Source: Pseudomonadota bacterium (GTDB lineage: Bacteria; Pseudomonadota; Gammaproteobacteria; Xanthomonadales; Rhodanobacteraceae). Taken from it: a DNA stretch of 39,048 nucleotides. Below the pieces are notes generated by a model that ran no database searches, was not told the origin of the DNA, and was given only the letters and a program-made list of their open reading frames with translations. Location of the stretch: the NCBI GenBank assembly GCA_018241145.1, contig JAFEEJ010000253.1, positions 1 to 39,048 of the forward strand, given 5' to 3'. Each line of letters starts with the position of its first letter. Positions within the stretch are counted from its first letter, which is position 1. Of the stretch, positions 1 through 13,222 are shown in pieces. The position numbers were made by a program, and so were the translations under genes.

Positions 1-420
1 CGGCTCGTCGCCGGGCAGGCGCTCGGGATAAAGATCCTGCGCCAGCACCACGTGCGCCATGTGGGTCATGTAGGCCGGCGACAACGACAGGCTGGCAAGG
101 ATCTTCAGCTGCCGCGCGCCAAAGCCCACCTCTTCCTTCAGTTCGCGGTTCGCGCCCTGTTCCACCGTTTCGTCGCGATCCAGCCTGCCCTTCGGCAAGC
201 CGAGTTCGTAGCGATCCAGGCCCACGCCGTACTCGCGCACCAGCAACACCGTGTCGTCGTCGCGCATCGGCACGATGATCACCGCACCGAGTCCCGATCC
301 GGTCAGCCGCTCGTAGGTGCGGCGCTCGCCATTGGAAAATTCGAGATCGACCTCCTCGACGCGCAGGAAGTTGCTGTCGTGGATGCTGCGCTTGGCATGG
401 ATGCGTGGCGGCGCCGTCAT
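1..420 (-). CDS. nudE: NUDIX hydrolase NudE-like, 3' end outside window
   Basis: The first 140 codons are present and the reading frame runs off the left edge. The protein starts MTAPPRIHAKRSIHDSNFLR and carries a full NUDIX box: a G followed five residues later by E, then seven residues, then RELKEEVGF. NUDIX enzymes cleave nucleoside diphosphates linked to another group; NudE in E. coli acts on ADP-ribose, NADH and Ap3A. The N-terminal part (a VEEVDLEFSNGERRTYERL strand region) and the LPKGRLD lead-in fit the ADP-compound branch. The ATG lies 6 bases after the secA stop on the same strand, so it is probably cotranscribed with secA. Identity as NudE rather than another ADP-sugar NUDIX is an inference from family look and from the secA-mutT-like order known in Xanthomonas. 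Confidence 0.82.
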   Translation of the reverse strand, partial: MTAPPRIHAKRSIHDSNFLRVEEVDLEFSNGERRTYERLTGSGLGAVIIVPMRDDDTVLLVREYGVGLDRYELGLPKGRLDRDETVEQGANRELKEEVGFGARQLKILASLSLSPAYMTHMAHVVLAQDLYPERLPGDEP

Positions 421-426
421 CGCGGA

Positions 427-3195
<2,769 letters not shown>

Positions 3196-3261
3196 CGGAA
3201 GGAATCGATGGAGGAATGGATTGGAGGAGCCGCCCGCGAATCGCGGATCGTCAAACGGCCC

Positions 3262-3289
3262 ATGATAAGGGGCGCGCGCGCTCAAGCAA
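3262..3289 (-). promoter_or_regulatory. Candidate secA promoter
   Basis: On the minus strand a -35-like TTGCTT (3289-3284) is separated by 16 bases from a -10 TATCAT (3267-3262), which differs from TATAAT at one base. It would start RNA about 60 bases before the secA ATG. A small perfect hairpin, CCGCG-aat-CGCGG on the plus strand (3234-3246), lies in the predicted leader. The -35 is weak, so this is a candidate only. Confidence 0.4.
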
Positions 3290-3452
3290 AGGAATGGCGT
3301 CGACCGCCGGGTGTTTCAAGGCGTGGCGCAGGCTGCCGGCGATGGCATGGACGCCTGGTGGACCGAACGGTCACCGTCGTCATGGCTTCCCCGGCCGGCC
3401 ATCCGGCTGGTCGGCGGTGCCGAGCGAGCCCGCGACTCGTCGGTGGCCGGCA

Positions 3453-4400
3453 TCAACCCCTGCCGACCGGTGAACGCGTACTGCGCACGAAGGCCAGCGG
3501 GTTGACCACGCGGCCCTGGTACCACACTTCGAAATGGACGTGCGGCCCGGTGGAGCGTCCCGTGGAGCCTACCTGCGAAATCACGTCGCCGGCATGCACG
3601 CGTTCGCCGACGTGGGCGAGCACCTTGCTGTTGTGCGCGTAACGGGTCATGTAGCCGTCGCCGTGGTCGATTTCGACCACCTTGCCGTAGCCTGTGCGCT
3701 CGCCGGCAAAAGTCACCACGCCATCGGCCACCGCGTGAACCGGGCTGCCCTTCGGCACATCGATGTCCAGGCCGGGATGGAAGTCGCGCCGGCCGTTGAA
3801 GGGATCGGGCCGCACACCGAAATAGGAAGCGATGTAGCCATCCACCACCGGCATGCCCGCGGGCTTGATGCGGGCATCCAGCTGCCGGTTCATCAGCAGG
3901 TCGGCCAATACCCCGAGCTGGGTCTGTTGGTGGTCGAAGCGGCTGCGCAGCGCATCCAGACTGGCGTCGAGGTTGGATGGAAGCCCGGCCGGCGCGATGT
4001 TCTGTTCGGGACCGCCCAGCGCGGGCGGACGGCTGAAATCGAATTCGCGCGGATCGAGCTTGCCGGTTTCCGCCAGCCGCTGGCCCAGCGCATCGAGGCG
4101 AATGGATTGCGCCTGCAGTTCGCCCAGCTTCAACGCCATCGCATCCATGTCCCGTTGCGCGGTTTCGCGCACCGAAACGAGTTGGGTTTTCTGGTTGCCG
4201 ACCTGCGCGTGCAGGTTGGCGATTTCCTGCAAGGCCCGGTCACGCGGATTGGCAAGAACCAGCGTCGCCAGCCCGCCGAGCAGGGCGCAACCGCAGAGGA
4301 ATGCCGACGTCGCCGCAACCGTGCGTCGGCGCACCCGCGGGCAGACCAGCAGCTGGGGGGAATGGCCGGTGGTCTTGGCCGAACGGGCGACGAGTATCAT
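3453..4400 (-). CDS. M23 (LytM-type) peptidoglycan endopeptidase, membrane-anchored
   Basis: The protein has 315 aa: a basic N-terminus, one membrane segment at about 27-50, a coiled-coil-like stretch at about 55-110, and a LytM/M23 domain at about 185-305. The zinc-site motifs are intact: HPGLD (H208, D212) and HVH (287-289). This suggests an active zinc endopeptidase cutting peptide cross-links in the periplasm, unlike degenerate EnvC/NlpD-type activators. It lies between secA and the divergent dciA, as in Xanthomonas, beside the division cluster. The start is 27 bases from the dciA start on the other strand, so the two promoters must overlap. The specific substrate bond is unknown. Confidence 0.9.
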   Translation of the reverse strand: MILVARSAKTTGHSPQLLVCPRVRRRTVAATSAFLCGCALLGGLATLVLANPRDRALQEIANLHAQVGNQKTQLVSVRETAQRDMDAMALKLGELQAQSIRLDALGQRLAETGKLDPREFDFSRPPALGGPEQNIAPAGLPSNLDASLDALRSRFDHQQTQLGVLADLLMNRQLDARIKPAGMPVVDGYIASYFGVRPDPFNGRRDFHPGLDIDVPKGSPVHAVADGVVTFAGERTGYGKVVEIDHGDGYMTRYAHNSKVLAHVGERVHAGDVISQVGSTGRSTGPHVHFEVWYQGRVVNPLAFVRSTRSPVGRG

Positions 4401-4427
4401 CTTCGATGTTTCCTGGAAATCTTGTCC

Positions 4428-4892
4428 ATGCTTCCCGATGACCCCCGTACCCGGAAAGCCTCATCCCCGAAACCGATAGCGCAATGCGCACCGGTGATGG
4501 CGCTCAGCGCACGCGCACGTGCGCTGGAAGAACTGGATCGGCGTTTCCGCGAGGCGATGCCGCCGCCCCTGAACGAGCGTCTGCGCCTGGCGGGCCGACG
4601 CGGCAACCACGCCGTACTGCTGGCGCCTACCGCGGGCTGGGCCACGCGCGCACGTGCCGCCGCGCCCAGGGTGTTGGCCATCCTGCGCTCGCTCGGCATC
4701 AATGCCGATTCGATCCTTGTCAAAATCGTTCCCGAAACGCCCGCAGCAGGCGACGTCCGCGCATCCCTGCCACCGCTTTCCGCCGCCAGCGCGCAGCATC
4801 TGCGCCAAGCGGCCAAGGCCATGTCCGACCCGGAACTGCGGGACTTGTTCCTCGAGTTGGCGTCCTTCGCCGAAAACGATTCTTGTTCCTGA
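4428..4892 (+). CDS. dciA: DciA-type (DUF721) replicative helicase loader/operator
   Basis: The product is 154 aa, beginning MLPDDPRTRKASSPKPIA. The core (A-L-x-x-L-D-R-R-F-R, then PPPLNERLRLAG, then LLAPTAGWATRARAAAP) is the DUF721 pattern, with the conserved tryptophan in the W-A-x-R segment. DciA proteins help load or operate the DnaB helicase in bacteria lacking DnaC. The open frame extends far upstream to 3534, but that part is antisense to the peptidase gene; 4428 is the first ATG after the divergent start at 4400. A later ATG at 4497 would remove the conserved P-I-x-x-C segment, so 4428 is preferred. Confidence 0.82.
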   Translation: MLPDDPRTRKASSPKPIAQCAPVMALSARARALEELDRRFREAMPPPLNERLRLAGRRGNHAVLLAPTAGWATRARAAAPRVLAILRSLGINADSILVKIVPETPAAGDVRASLPPLSAASAQHLRQAAKAMSDPELRDLFLELASFAENDSCS

Positions 4893-4951
4893 AAGGCAGC
4901 CTGCGCCGCCCTGCCCGATGGGCAGACCGACTTTATAGCACGGGATGACGC

Positions 4952-4980
4952 CGCAGGGCCAATCCTTCGGCAACCCTGCG
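4952..4980. terminator. Candidate hairpin between convergent dciA and lpxC
   Basis: The 138-base gap between the two convergent genes holds two inverted repeats. CTGCCC-gat-GGGCAG lies at 4911-4925, and CGCAGGGCC pairs with GGCAACCCTGCG at 4952-4980 with a two-base bulge. Neither is followed by a clear T-run on either strand, so termination is only suggested by position. Confidence 0.25.
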
Positions 4981-5030
4981 AGGGGTCGGCCGAGGGTGGC
5001 GGATACCAGGGACGGATCGATCCGGAAGCG

Positions 5031-5942
5031 TCAGACCGCTTGCGCCGGATGGGCGTAGGAAATGGGCGCCTTCTTCGGGTCGTCGAAGCTGACTTCTTCC
5101 CAGGCCTTGGCTTCGGCCAACAAGGCGCGAAGGAGCTTGTTGTTCAGTTCGTGGCCGGATTTGTGCCCGTAGAACGAACCGATCAGGCTGTGGCCCAGAA
5201 GGTAAAGGTCGCCGATCGCATCGAGGATCTTGTGCTTGACGAATTCGTCCTCGTAGCGCAGGCCGTCTTCGTTGAGCACGCGGTAATCGTCGAGCACGAT
5301 GGCGTTGTCCATCGAACCACCCAGCGCCAGGTTGCGCTCGCGCAACATCTCGATGTCGCGCATGAACCCGAAGGTGCGCGCCCGGCTGACTTCCTTCACG
5401 AAGGATGTGGTCGAAAAGTCGATTTCGGCCGAGGATGACCGGCGCGAAAAGATCGGATGCTGGAACTCGATCGAGAATCCCACCTTGAACCCGTCGAAGG
5501 GTTCGAAACGCGCCCACTTGTCGCCTTCCTCGACCTTGATGGGCTTCTTGATGCGGATGAAACGCTTGGGCGCGGACTGTTCCTCGATCCCCGCGGACTG
5601 CAACAGGAATACGAATGGTCCCGCGCTGCCGTCCATGATCGGCACTTCCGGCGCGGAAAGATCGACATAGGCATTGTCGATGCCCAACCCGGCCATCGCG
5701 GACAGCAGGTGTTCGACGGTGCCCACGCGCACTCCATCCTTGACCAGCGTGCTGGACAAGCGGGTGTCGCCGACGAATTCGCAGCGCGACGGGATTTCCA
5801 CCGGTGACGGCAGGTCGGTGCGGCGAAACACGATACCGGTATTCACCGATGCCGGCCGCAACGTCATGTAGACCTTGTCGCCCGTATGCAGACCAACGCC
5901 GGTCGCACGAATGACGTTCTTGAGCGTGCGCTGCTTGATCAT
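5031..5942 (-). CDS. lpxC: UDP-3-O-acyl-N-acetylglucosamine deacetylase LpxC
   Basis: LpxC, 303 aa, catalyses the first committed step of lipid A synthesis in the cytoplasm. The zinc ligands are in place: H78 in the VEHLLSA segment, H237 and D241 in the [12 protein letters not shown] segment, with the general acid/base region around H264 in [10 protein letters not shown]. The N-terminal [20 protein letters not shown] is typical. Length matches the family (about 300 aa). It lies downstream of ftsZ as in many gammaproteobacteria, but a 418-base gap separates them and a promoter candidate lies just upstream, so it is probably transcribed on its own. Confidence 0.98.
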   Translation of the reverse strand: MIKQRTLKNVIRATGVGLHTGDKVYMTLRPASVNTGIVFRRTDLPSPVEIPSRCEFVGDTRLSSTLVKDGVRVGTVEHLLSAMAGLGIDNAYVDLSAPEVPIMDGSAGPFVFLLQSAGIEEQSAPKRFIRIKKPIKVEEGDKWARFEPFDGFKVGFSIEFQHPIFSRRSSSAEIDFSTTSFVKEVSRARTFGFMRDIEMLRERNLALGGSMDNAIVLDDYRVLNEDGLRYEDEFVKHKILDAIGDLYLLGHSLIGSFYGHKSGHELNNKLLRALLAEAKAWEEVSFDDPKKAPISYAHPAQAV

Positions 5943-5984
5943 TTTTCGTTTGAATCCTGTTAGGGTATCGCTAAGACGGGCGGA

Positions 5985-5993
5985 ATCCTAGCA
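5985..5993 (-). promoter_or_regulatory. Candidate lpxC promoter (extended -10)
   Basis: The minus strand reads TGC-TAGGAT here, an extended -10 box, about 43 bases before the lpxC ATG. No convincing -35 is present at 17 bases, as expected for extended -10 promoters. Confidence 0.42.
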
Positions 5994-6169
5994 CAGGGTT
6001 AGCGCAAAATAAACAAACTTGCCCGTTCAGTTTATCCGGGAGCCAGACGCCTCTTCCGGTCGCCGGACCCGGGGTATTGTTCGTTAAAACGACGAAAAGT
6101 TCCCCGGGGTTGACAACCGGCCCATCGGAGGCCCGTCAGGGCCCTGGGTCAGCTGAAGCATCGAGACAA

Positions 6170-6190
6170 CCGCCTGTTTTTATCAGGCGG
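6170..6190. repeat. Hairpin in the lpxC-ftsZ gap
   Basis: CCGCCTG (6170-6176) and CAGGCGG (6184-6190) form a perfect 7-bp stem with the loop TTTTTAT. It lies downstream of ftsZ and upstream of lpxC. The T-run is in the loop rather than after the stem, so it is not a standard terminator. The rest of the 5943-6360 gap shows no gene. Confidence 0.5.
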
Positions 6191-6234
6191 GTCTGTCGGC
6201 AGCCTTTCAGCACGGTGGCAAGTGCGTCGATGCG

Positions 6235-6288
6235 GTCATTCCCGCCCGAAAGCCGGAGGACGGGTTCCGGCTTCGGGACGAGGATGAC
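6235..6288. repeat. Imperfect 54-bp palindrome of the GTCATTCCCG type
   Basis: The left arm begins GTCATTCCCG and contains CCCGAAAGCCGGA. The right arm contains TCCGGCTTCGGG and ends ATGAC. About 20 of 23 positions pair. It lies 73 to 126 bases after the ftsZ stop. Palindromes bounded by GTCATTCC/GGAATGAC are common dispersed repeats in proteobacteria. It could also act as a transcript-end structure for ftsZ, but no T-run follows. Confidence 0.55.
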
Positions 6289-6360
6289 GCGGCGATGCGG
6301 GCATCGCCTTCGAGCCTCGAGGAGGACGTGCGAAGTCCCTGCCTCGTTTATATGCCTGCT

Positions 6361-7548
6361 TCAGTCCGCCTGGCGCCGGAGGAATGCCGGAATATCCAGG
6401 TAGTCCGGCAGGCCAGGATCGGCAGGCGCAGGCGCGGCTTCCTGCTTGGCGACCGGTTTGCCGACCGGCTGCACGGCGTAGTCCACCACTTCGTTGCCGG
6501 TCCCGGTACGCAAGGTCCGCAATGGACGCGAAGGCGCGATCACCTCTTCCTGGCGCGGCACCGCGCGCAAGGGCGAGCGGGCTGTGGCCGCGGCCCGGTT
6601 GAGACCAGTCGCCACCACGGTCACTCGCACATCGTCCTGCATCTCCGGATCGAGCGCGGTGCCCAGCACCACGGTCGCGTCCTCGCTCGCGAAATCGTGC
6701 ACCACGCGGCCGATTTCGTCGAACTCGCGCATGGTGAGGTTGGGACCGGCGGTGACGTTGACGAGGATGCCGCAGGCGCCGGAAAGATTCACGTCTTCCA
6801 GCAGCGGGTTGTTGATGGCCGATTCCGCCGCCGCCTGCGCGCGATCGTCGCCACGGGCGGTACCGGTACCCATCATCGCCATGCCCATTTCGGACATGAC
6901 CGTACGCACGTCGGCGAAGTCGACATTGATCAGGCCCGGCCGGGTGATCAGGTCGGCGATGCCCTGCACCGCGCCCAGCAGCACGTCGTTGGCGGCCTTG
7001 AAGGCATTCAGCAGGGTCACTTCCCGCCCGAGCACGGTCAGCAACTTCTCGTTCGGCACCGTGATCAGCGAATCCACGTATTGCGTCAGGTCCTCGATGC
7101 CTTTCAGCGCCACCTGCATGCGGCGGCGGCCTTCGAACGGGAACGGCTTGGTCACCACCGCCACGGTCAGGATGTTCATCTCCTTGGCCAGTTGCGCCAC
7201 CACCGGCGCCGCACCGGTGCCGGTGCCGCCGCCCATGCCGCAGGTGAGGAACACCATGTCGGCACCTTCCAGCATTTCCACGATGCGCTCGCGGTCCTCC
7301 AGCGCGGCCTGCCGGCCGAGTTCCGGATTGGCGCCGGCGCCGAGCCCCTTGGTCACGCTGGCGCCGAGCTGCAGCGTCGTCCGCGCACCCGAGATCTTCA
7401 ACGCCTGCGCATCGGTGTTGGCGCAGATGAATTCCACGCCGTCGATGGACGCGTTGACCATGTGGCCGACGGCATTGCCTCCGCCGCCGCCCACCCCGAT
7501 TACCTTGATCACCGCATTGGGTGCCAGTTTTTCCACCAGTTCGAACAT
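6361..7548 (-). CDS. ftsZ: Cell division GTPase FtsZ
   Basis: FtsZ, 395 aa, is the tubulin-like GTPase forming the division ring. The nucleotide motif GGGTGTG lies at residues 106-112 and the T7 catalytic loop NVDFAD at 208-213. A variable linker covers about 317-380, and the conserved C-terminal FtsA/ZipA-binding peptide [12 protein letters not shown] lies at 382-393. The start [13 protein letters not shown] is typical and is preceded by a strong CGGAGGA Shine-Dalgarno sequence; the frame stays open to 7716, but that upstream part is the hairpin-rich leader, not protein. Unlike the rest of the cluster, ftsZ does not overlap its upstream gene: 195 bases with five stem-loops separate it from ftsA. 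Confidence 0.98.
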   Translation of the reverse strand: MFELVEKLAPNAVIKVIGVGGGGGNAVGHMVNASIDGVEFICANTDAQALKISGARTTLQLGASVTKGLGAGANPELGRQAALEDRERIVEMLEGADMVFLTCGMGGGTGTGAAPVVAQLAKEMNILTVAVVTKPFPFEGRRRMQVALKGIEDLTQYVDSLITVPNEKLLTVLGREVTLLNAFKAANDVLLGAVQGIADLITRPGLINVDFADVRTVMSEMGMAMMGTGTARGDDRAQAAAESAINNPLLEDVNLSGACGILVNVTAGPNLTMREFDEIGRVVHDFASEDATVVLGTALDPEMQDDVRVTVVATGLNRAAATARSPLRAVPRQEEVIAPSRPLRTLRTGTGNEVVDYAVQPVGKPVAKQEAAPAPADPGLPDYLDIPAFLRRQAD

Positions 7549-7592
7549 GTTCCCGTCCTCCGTAGTACTGCTTGTGGTGCCGCGAATCGTTC

Positions 7593-7735
7593 CGCTCCAT
7601 CGGAGCGCGTTTTTGTGCGAGCCATGGAGGGCTCGCCGTGCAACAAGCGCTGTTTGCTTGTTGCGACGAAGTCGAGTGCGGCCACAAGCCGGACTCGACG
7701 TGTCTGAACAGGTCACGGATGACCTGTTTCAGACA
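7593..7735 (-). repeat. Array of five stem-loops between ftsA and ftsZ
   Basis: Five inverted repeats follow one another in the ftsZ leader. Plus-strand positions: 7593-7607 (CGCTCC-atc-GGAGCG); 7617-7636 (GCGAGCC, six-base loop, GGCTCGC); 7640-7664 (9-bp stem GCAACAAGC on the minus strand); 7671-7699 (12-bp stem, one mismatch); 7701-7735 (15-bp stem with one extra T). In the mRNA sense the second and fifth have loops CTCCAT and ATCCGT, like the palindromes upstream of lpoA. No T-runs follow in the mRNA direction, so they are not intrinsic terminators. The last hairpin ends 8 bases from the ftsA stop. Confidence 0.75.
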
Positions 7736-7743
7736 TGGACAAA

Positions 7744-8979
7744 TCAAAAATTCCGGTTCAGCCACCCCCTGACCTTGCCGATGACGTCGCCCACGCTGCC
7801 GCCCACCGGCCCGAGCGCGCTGCGACTGCCGCCCACGCGGGCGCCGTGCAGCAGCAGGCCCACGCCGCTGGCGTACACGGGACTGGAAACGACTTCGGAA
7901 AGTCCGGTCACGTGTTGCGGCATGCCCAGCCGCACCATCTTGTGGAAGATCTCTTCGGCCAGATCCATCGCACCTTCCATGCGGGCTGCGCCGCCGGTCA
8001 GCACCATGCCGGCTGCGACCAGGCTCTCGTAACCGGAGCGGCGCAGTTCGTCCTGCACCATCTCGAAGATTTCCTCGTAACGCGCCTGGATGGACTGCGC
8101 CAGCGCCTGCCGCGCCAGTCGCCGCGGCGGGCGGTCGCCCACGCTCGGCACCTGGATCGTTTCCTCGGCGTGCGCGAGCTGCGCCAGCGCGCAGCCATAC
8201 TTGATCTTGATTTCTTCGGCGTGCGCGGTCGGCGTGTGCACGCCGTAGGCGATGTCGCTGGTGACCTGGTCGCCGCCCACCGGCAGGGATTTGGTGTAGC
8301 GGATCGAACCTTGCGTGTAGATCGCGATGTCGGTGGTGCCGGCGCCCATCTCGACCACGCATACGCCCAACTCGCGCTCGTCCTCGGTCAACACCGCCTT
8401 GGCCGAGGCCACCGCGGCGGGCACCAGTTCATCGACCGACAATCCACAGCGCTGGATGCACTTGGTGCTGTTCTGCACCGCGCTCGCCGCACCGGTGACG
8501 AGATGCACACCGGCTTCCAGCCGCACGCCGCTCATGCCGACCGGATGGCGGATGCCGTCCTGACCGTCGATGCGGTATTCCTGCGGCTCCTTGTAGAGCA
8601 CCTTGCGATCGGCCGGAATCGCGACCGCGCTGGCGGCTTCCAGCACCTGGTCCAGATCGCCCGGGGTCACTTCGCGATCGCGGATCGCCGCAGTTCCGTG
8701 CGAGTTGCGGGTTTCCAGATGCGAACCGGAAATGGAGGCGTACACCGAACGGATGTCGCAGCCTGCCATCAATTCGGCTTCCTCGACCGCACGCTGGATC
8801 GAATGCACGGTGGATTCGATATCCACCACCGCGCCCTTTTTCATGCCGCGCGAAACGTGCGAACCCAGTCCGATCACCTCGACCGGTTCGCCGGGCAGGT
8901 ATTCGCCGACGATCGCGACCACCTTGGAGGTGCCGATGTCGAGACCGACGACCAGGTGTTTTTCGCTTTTGCGGTTCAT
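7744..8979 (-). CDS. ftsA: Cell division protein FtsA
   Basis: FtsA, 411 aa, is the actin-like ATPase that ties FtsZ to the inner membrane. The phosphate-1 loop DIGTSKVVAIV is at residues 14-24, and the phosphate-2 type motif EMGAGTTDIAIY follows in the second half. The C-terminal VGDVIGKVRGWLNRNF is the amphipathic membrane-targeting helix. The start MNRKSEKHLVVGLDIG is chosen because the upstream 22 codons fall inside ftsQ. ftsQ ends 4 bases before this ATG. Confidence 0.97.
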   Translation of the reverse strand: MNRKSEKHLVVGLDIGTSKVVAIVGEYLPGEPVEVIGLGSHVSRGMKKGAVVDIESTVHSIQRAVEEAELMAGCDIRSVYASISGSHLETRNSHGTAAIRDREVTPGDLDQVLEAASAVAIPADRKVLYKEPQEYRIDGQDGIRHPVGMSGVRLEAGVHLVTGAASAVQNSTKCIQRCGLSVDELVPAAVASAKAVLTEDERELGVCVVEMGAGTTDIAIYTQGSIRYTKSLPVGGDQVTSDIAYGVHTPTAHAEEIKIKYGCALAQLAHAEETIQVPSVGDRPPRRLARQALAQSIQARYEEIFEMVQDELRRSGYESLVAAGMVLTGGAARMEGAMDLAEEIFHKMVRLGMPQHVTGLSEVVSSPVYASGVGLLLHGARVGGSRSALGPVGGSVGDVIGKVRGWLNRNF

Positions 8980-8983
8980 GGGC

Positions 8984-9757
8984 TTAAACGTCTCGGGCAG
9001 GAGCATGGGTCTTGGCACTCGCATTCGGACCGGAGGAAGGCGCAACTGGTGCGGCCGCGACCGGCCACTTCACCGCGAACCCGTTGCTGTAGCGCAGGTC
9101 GGCGTAAACGAAACTTCCGGTGCGGCCCTGCAGCAGCATCGGCATCACGGCGATGAAACGGGCAAGGCGTTGCTGCGGCTGGTCGCGGCCGATCACGACG
9201 GCGCCGCCATCGGAAAGCCTCACCGCCCAGGAACCGCGTTCGGAGAGATCCACCACGTCCACGCGCAGATGCAGCGGCGCGAATTGCTGTTGCGCGCGTC
9301 CGTAGAAGTCCACCACGTCGGCGACGCGGTCATCGGGGCCCGAAAGATGCGGCAGTCCCGTCACGGCATCCGCGTCCGCCACCGAGAAGAGCCGGCCATC
9401 GCGGCCCAGCAGCCTGCCGTGGCCCCAGTGCGCGACGGGATGCAGTTCCAGCACGCGCAATTCCAGCGTGTCCGGCCAGCGCTTGCGCGCTTCCACCCGC
9501 GCCACCCAGGGAAGCCTCGCAACCTCGTCGCGGACCTTGTCCAGATCCAGCGCGAAGAATCCCGAGCGCAGGCTGGGCAGGACCGCCTGCCGCAATTCGT
9601 CCGCACCGACGTGCCGGAATTCGGCCTGCACCTGCAGCGTGCGCACCGGCCAGCGATCGGAAGCGAACCAGCCCTGCAGCACGCCGACCACCGGCAGCGC
9701 GATCAGCGCGATCGCCACCAGCCAGGCGAGCAGCCGAGTGATGGAAGCGCCCCTCAT
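8984..9757 (-). CDS. ftsQ: Cell division protein FtsQ
   Basis: FtsQ, 257 aa, is a bitopic scaffold linking early and late divisome proteins. It has a short cytoplasmic N-terminus, a membrane segment at about 8-28, a POTRA domain at about 36-104 that starts WPVRTLQVQ and contains [17 protein letters not shown], then the beta domain. The ATG overlaps the ddl stop in an ATGA. The C-terminus is rich in alanine and proline, with no obvious function. Confidence 0.95.
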   Translation of the reverse strand: MRGASITRLLAWLVAIALIALPVVGVLQGWFASDRWPVRTLQVQAEFRHVGADELRQAVLPSLRSGFFALDLDKVRDEVARLPWVARVEARKRWPDTLELRVLELHPVAHWGHGRLLGRDGRLFSVADADAVTGLPHLSGPDDRVADVVDFYGRAQQQFAPLHLRVDVVDLSERGSWAVRLSDGGAVVIGRDQPQQRLARFIAVMPMLLQGRTGSFVYADLRYSNGFAVKWPVAAAPVAPSSGPNASAKTHAPARDV

Positions 9758-10700
9758 GCGGCACCTCCCTCGAGACTGGTTTCCAGCACACGCCAGCACA
9801 GTTCCTCGTAACCGATGCCCACGGCGGCGGCGGCCTTGGGCACCAGCGAATGCGAGGTCATGCCCGGCGCGGTGTTCACTTCCAGCAGCCAGTGGTTGCC
9901 GTCGCGATCGCGCATCACGTCCACGCGGCCCCATCCGGAACAGCCGAGCGCATCGAATGCACGCAATGCCAGCGCGCGCACTTCGTTTTCGGCGTCGCCC
10001 TGCAAACCGGGACAGAGGTATTGCGTGTCCTCGGCGACGTACTTCGCGTTGTAGTCGTAGTACGCGCCCTTCGGCACGATCTTGATGGAAGGCAGCACTT
10101 CGCGGCCGAGGATCGAAACCGTCAATTCCTCGCCTTCGATCAGCGTTTCCATCAGCAGGTCGCCGGGATAGCGCCGCGCCAGCGCGACCGCGTTGTCGAG
10201 GTCGCTCTCCTCGAACACGCGGCTGACGCCGACGCTGGAACCTTCGCTGGCGGGCTTGACGATCAGCGGCAGGCCGATGACGTGCGCCGCGTCGTGCACG
10301 CGCGTTTCGTCGGCGCCGCGCGGCAGCGGCACGAAGCGCGGCGTCGGCAGGCCGAGTGCGCTCCATACCCACTTGCTGCGCACCTTGTCCATCGACAATG
10401 CCGAACCGAGCACGCCGGAACCGGTGAACGGAATGCCGAGCGACTGCAGCGCGCCCTGCAGCACGCCGTCTTCACCACCGCCGTGCTGGCCATGCAGGAT
10501 GTTGAACACCCGCGCGAAGTGGCCGGCGCGCACCGCATCCAGCAATGCGGGGATGCCATCGATCGCGTGCGCGTCGACGCCACGCGATTTCAATGCGTCC
10601 AGCACGCCGCGGCCGGACATCAGCGACACCTCGCGCTCCGCGGAACCGCCGCCCATCACCACGGCGACGCGGCCGAACACGCGCGGATCGTCGGCGCGGC

Positions 10701-10704
<4 letters not shown>
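9754..10704 (-). CDS. ddl: D-alanine--D-alanine ligase
   Basis: Ddl, 316 aa, joins two D-alanines for the peptidoglycan pentapeptide. It has the ATP-grasp fold with [17 protein letters not shown] at the N-terminus, the [12 protein letters not shown] loop, [10 protein letters not shown] (the mobile loop with Y and K), and [11 protein letters not shown] near the end. The tyrosine in the YDYNAKY loop is that of D-Ala specific ligases rather than VanA-type. The start overlaps the murC stop as ATGA, and the end overlaps the ftsQ start the same way, so the three are translationally coupled. Confidence 0.96.
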
Positions 10705-12136
<1,432 letters not shown>

Positions 12137-12140
<4 letters not shown>

Positions 12141-13222
12141 GCGCCGGTCTCCAGGCAACGTTGCGCGATCGTGTCCGCAGCCTCGGGCTTGGCCAGCGTG
12201 CGCGCAGCCTGCGCCATCGCCAGCAGCTTGTGGCGGTTGCCCAGCAGCCGCTGCAGCATGCTGGCGAGCTTCGCGGCGGCGAGATCGCTTTCCTGCACCA
12301 GTTCCGCGGCGCCGGCGGCAACGAAGCCTTCGCCATTGCGGGTCTGGTGATCGTCCACCGCATGCGGGAACGGCACCAGCACCGCGCCGATCCCCGCGGT
12401 CGCCAGTTCCGCCAGTGTCAGCGCACCGGCGCGGCAAACCGCCAGGTCCGCCTGCGCATAGGCTTGCGCCATGTTTTCGATGAAAGGCTCCACGCGCGCT
12501 TCCACCTGCGTGCGTGCGTAGGCGGCGCGTGTCGCTTCCAGATGGTCGGCGCCGCACTGGTGCAGGACCCGCGGCCGCTTTTCTTCCGGGATCAGCGCGA
12601 GCGCGTGCGGTACGCCCTGGTTGAGCGCGTGCGCTCCGCGGCTGCCGCCCAGCACCAGCAACATTGGACGCTCGGTGTGCGTGGCGAAACGTTCGGCCGG
12701 TGGCGGCAACGCGGCGATCGTCGCGCGCACCGGATTGCCGGTCCATTCGGCTTTCGTCTTTTCCGGAAACGCATCCGGGAATCCCGCGAGCACGCGGCGC
12801 GCGAAACGCGCAAGTACCTTGTTGGTCAGGCCCGGCACGCGATTCTGCTCGTGCACCAGCAGCGGCCGTTTCGTCAGCCACGCCGCGATGCCGCCGGGAC
12901 CGGCGACATAGCCCCCCATCGACAACACGCATCTCGGCTGGTTTTCGCGCAGCACGCGCAGCGCCGCGAACAGCGCGCGCAACACCATCCATGGCGCGGC
13001 CAGACGCGTCAGCAGATTCTTCCCGCGCACGCCCGATACCGGAATGAGCTGGAGCGCGATGTTGCGCTCCCGCACCAGCCTGACTTCCATACCGCCGGCG
13101 CCGCCCAGCCAGACCACGGGCACGTTGCGCGCGCGCAGCGCCGCGGCCACGGCCAGCCCCGGAAAGATGTGGCCGCCGGTGCCGCCGGCCATGATCAGGA
13201 CAGGCGCGGGCAGGTCACTCAT
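12137..13222 (-). CDS. murG: Lipid II synthase MurG
   Basis: MurG, 361 aa, transfers GlcNAc from UDP-GlcNAc to lipid I on the inner face of the membrane. The glycine loop [11 protein letters not shown] is at 12-22, a second loop [13 protein letters not shown] in the middle, and the UDP-GlcNAc site [12 protein letters not shown] in the C-terminal half. The start [10 protein letters not shown] overlaps the ftsW stop by 8 bases; the frame extends a further 25 codons upstream within ftsW, which is not used. Confidence 0.96.

Noticed and set aside
3196..3285. Longer SecA starting at a TTG at 3285
   Set aside because: The extra 30 residues do not resemble any SecA N-terminus, and the standard [16 protein letters not shown] begins at 3195.
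7593..7615. Intrinsic terminator on the plus strand (CGCTCC hairpin followed by a T-run)
   Set aside because: No plus-strand gene lies upstream; on the minus strand the run is A and precedes the hairpin.
7549..7716. N-terminal extension of FtsZ
   Set aside because: It would translate the hairpin array; a strong ribosome site precedes the normal start at 7548.
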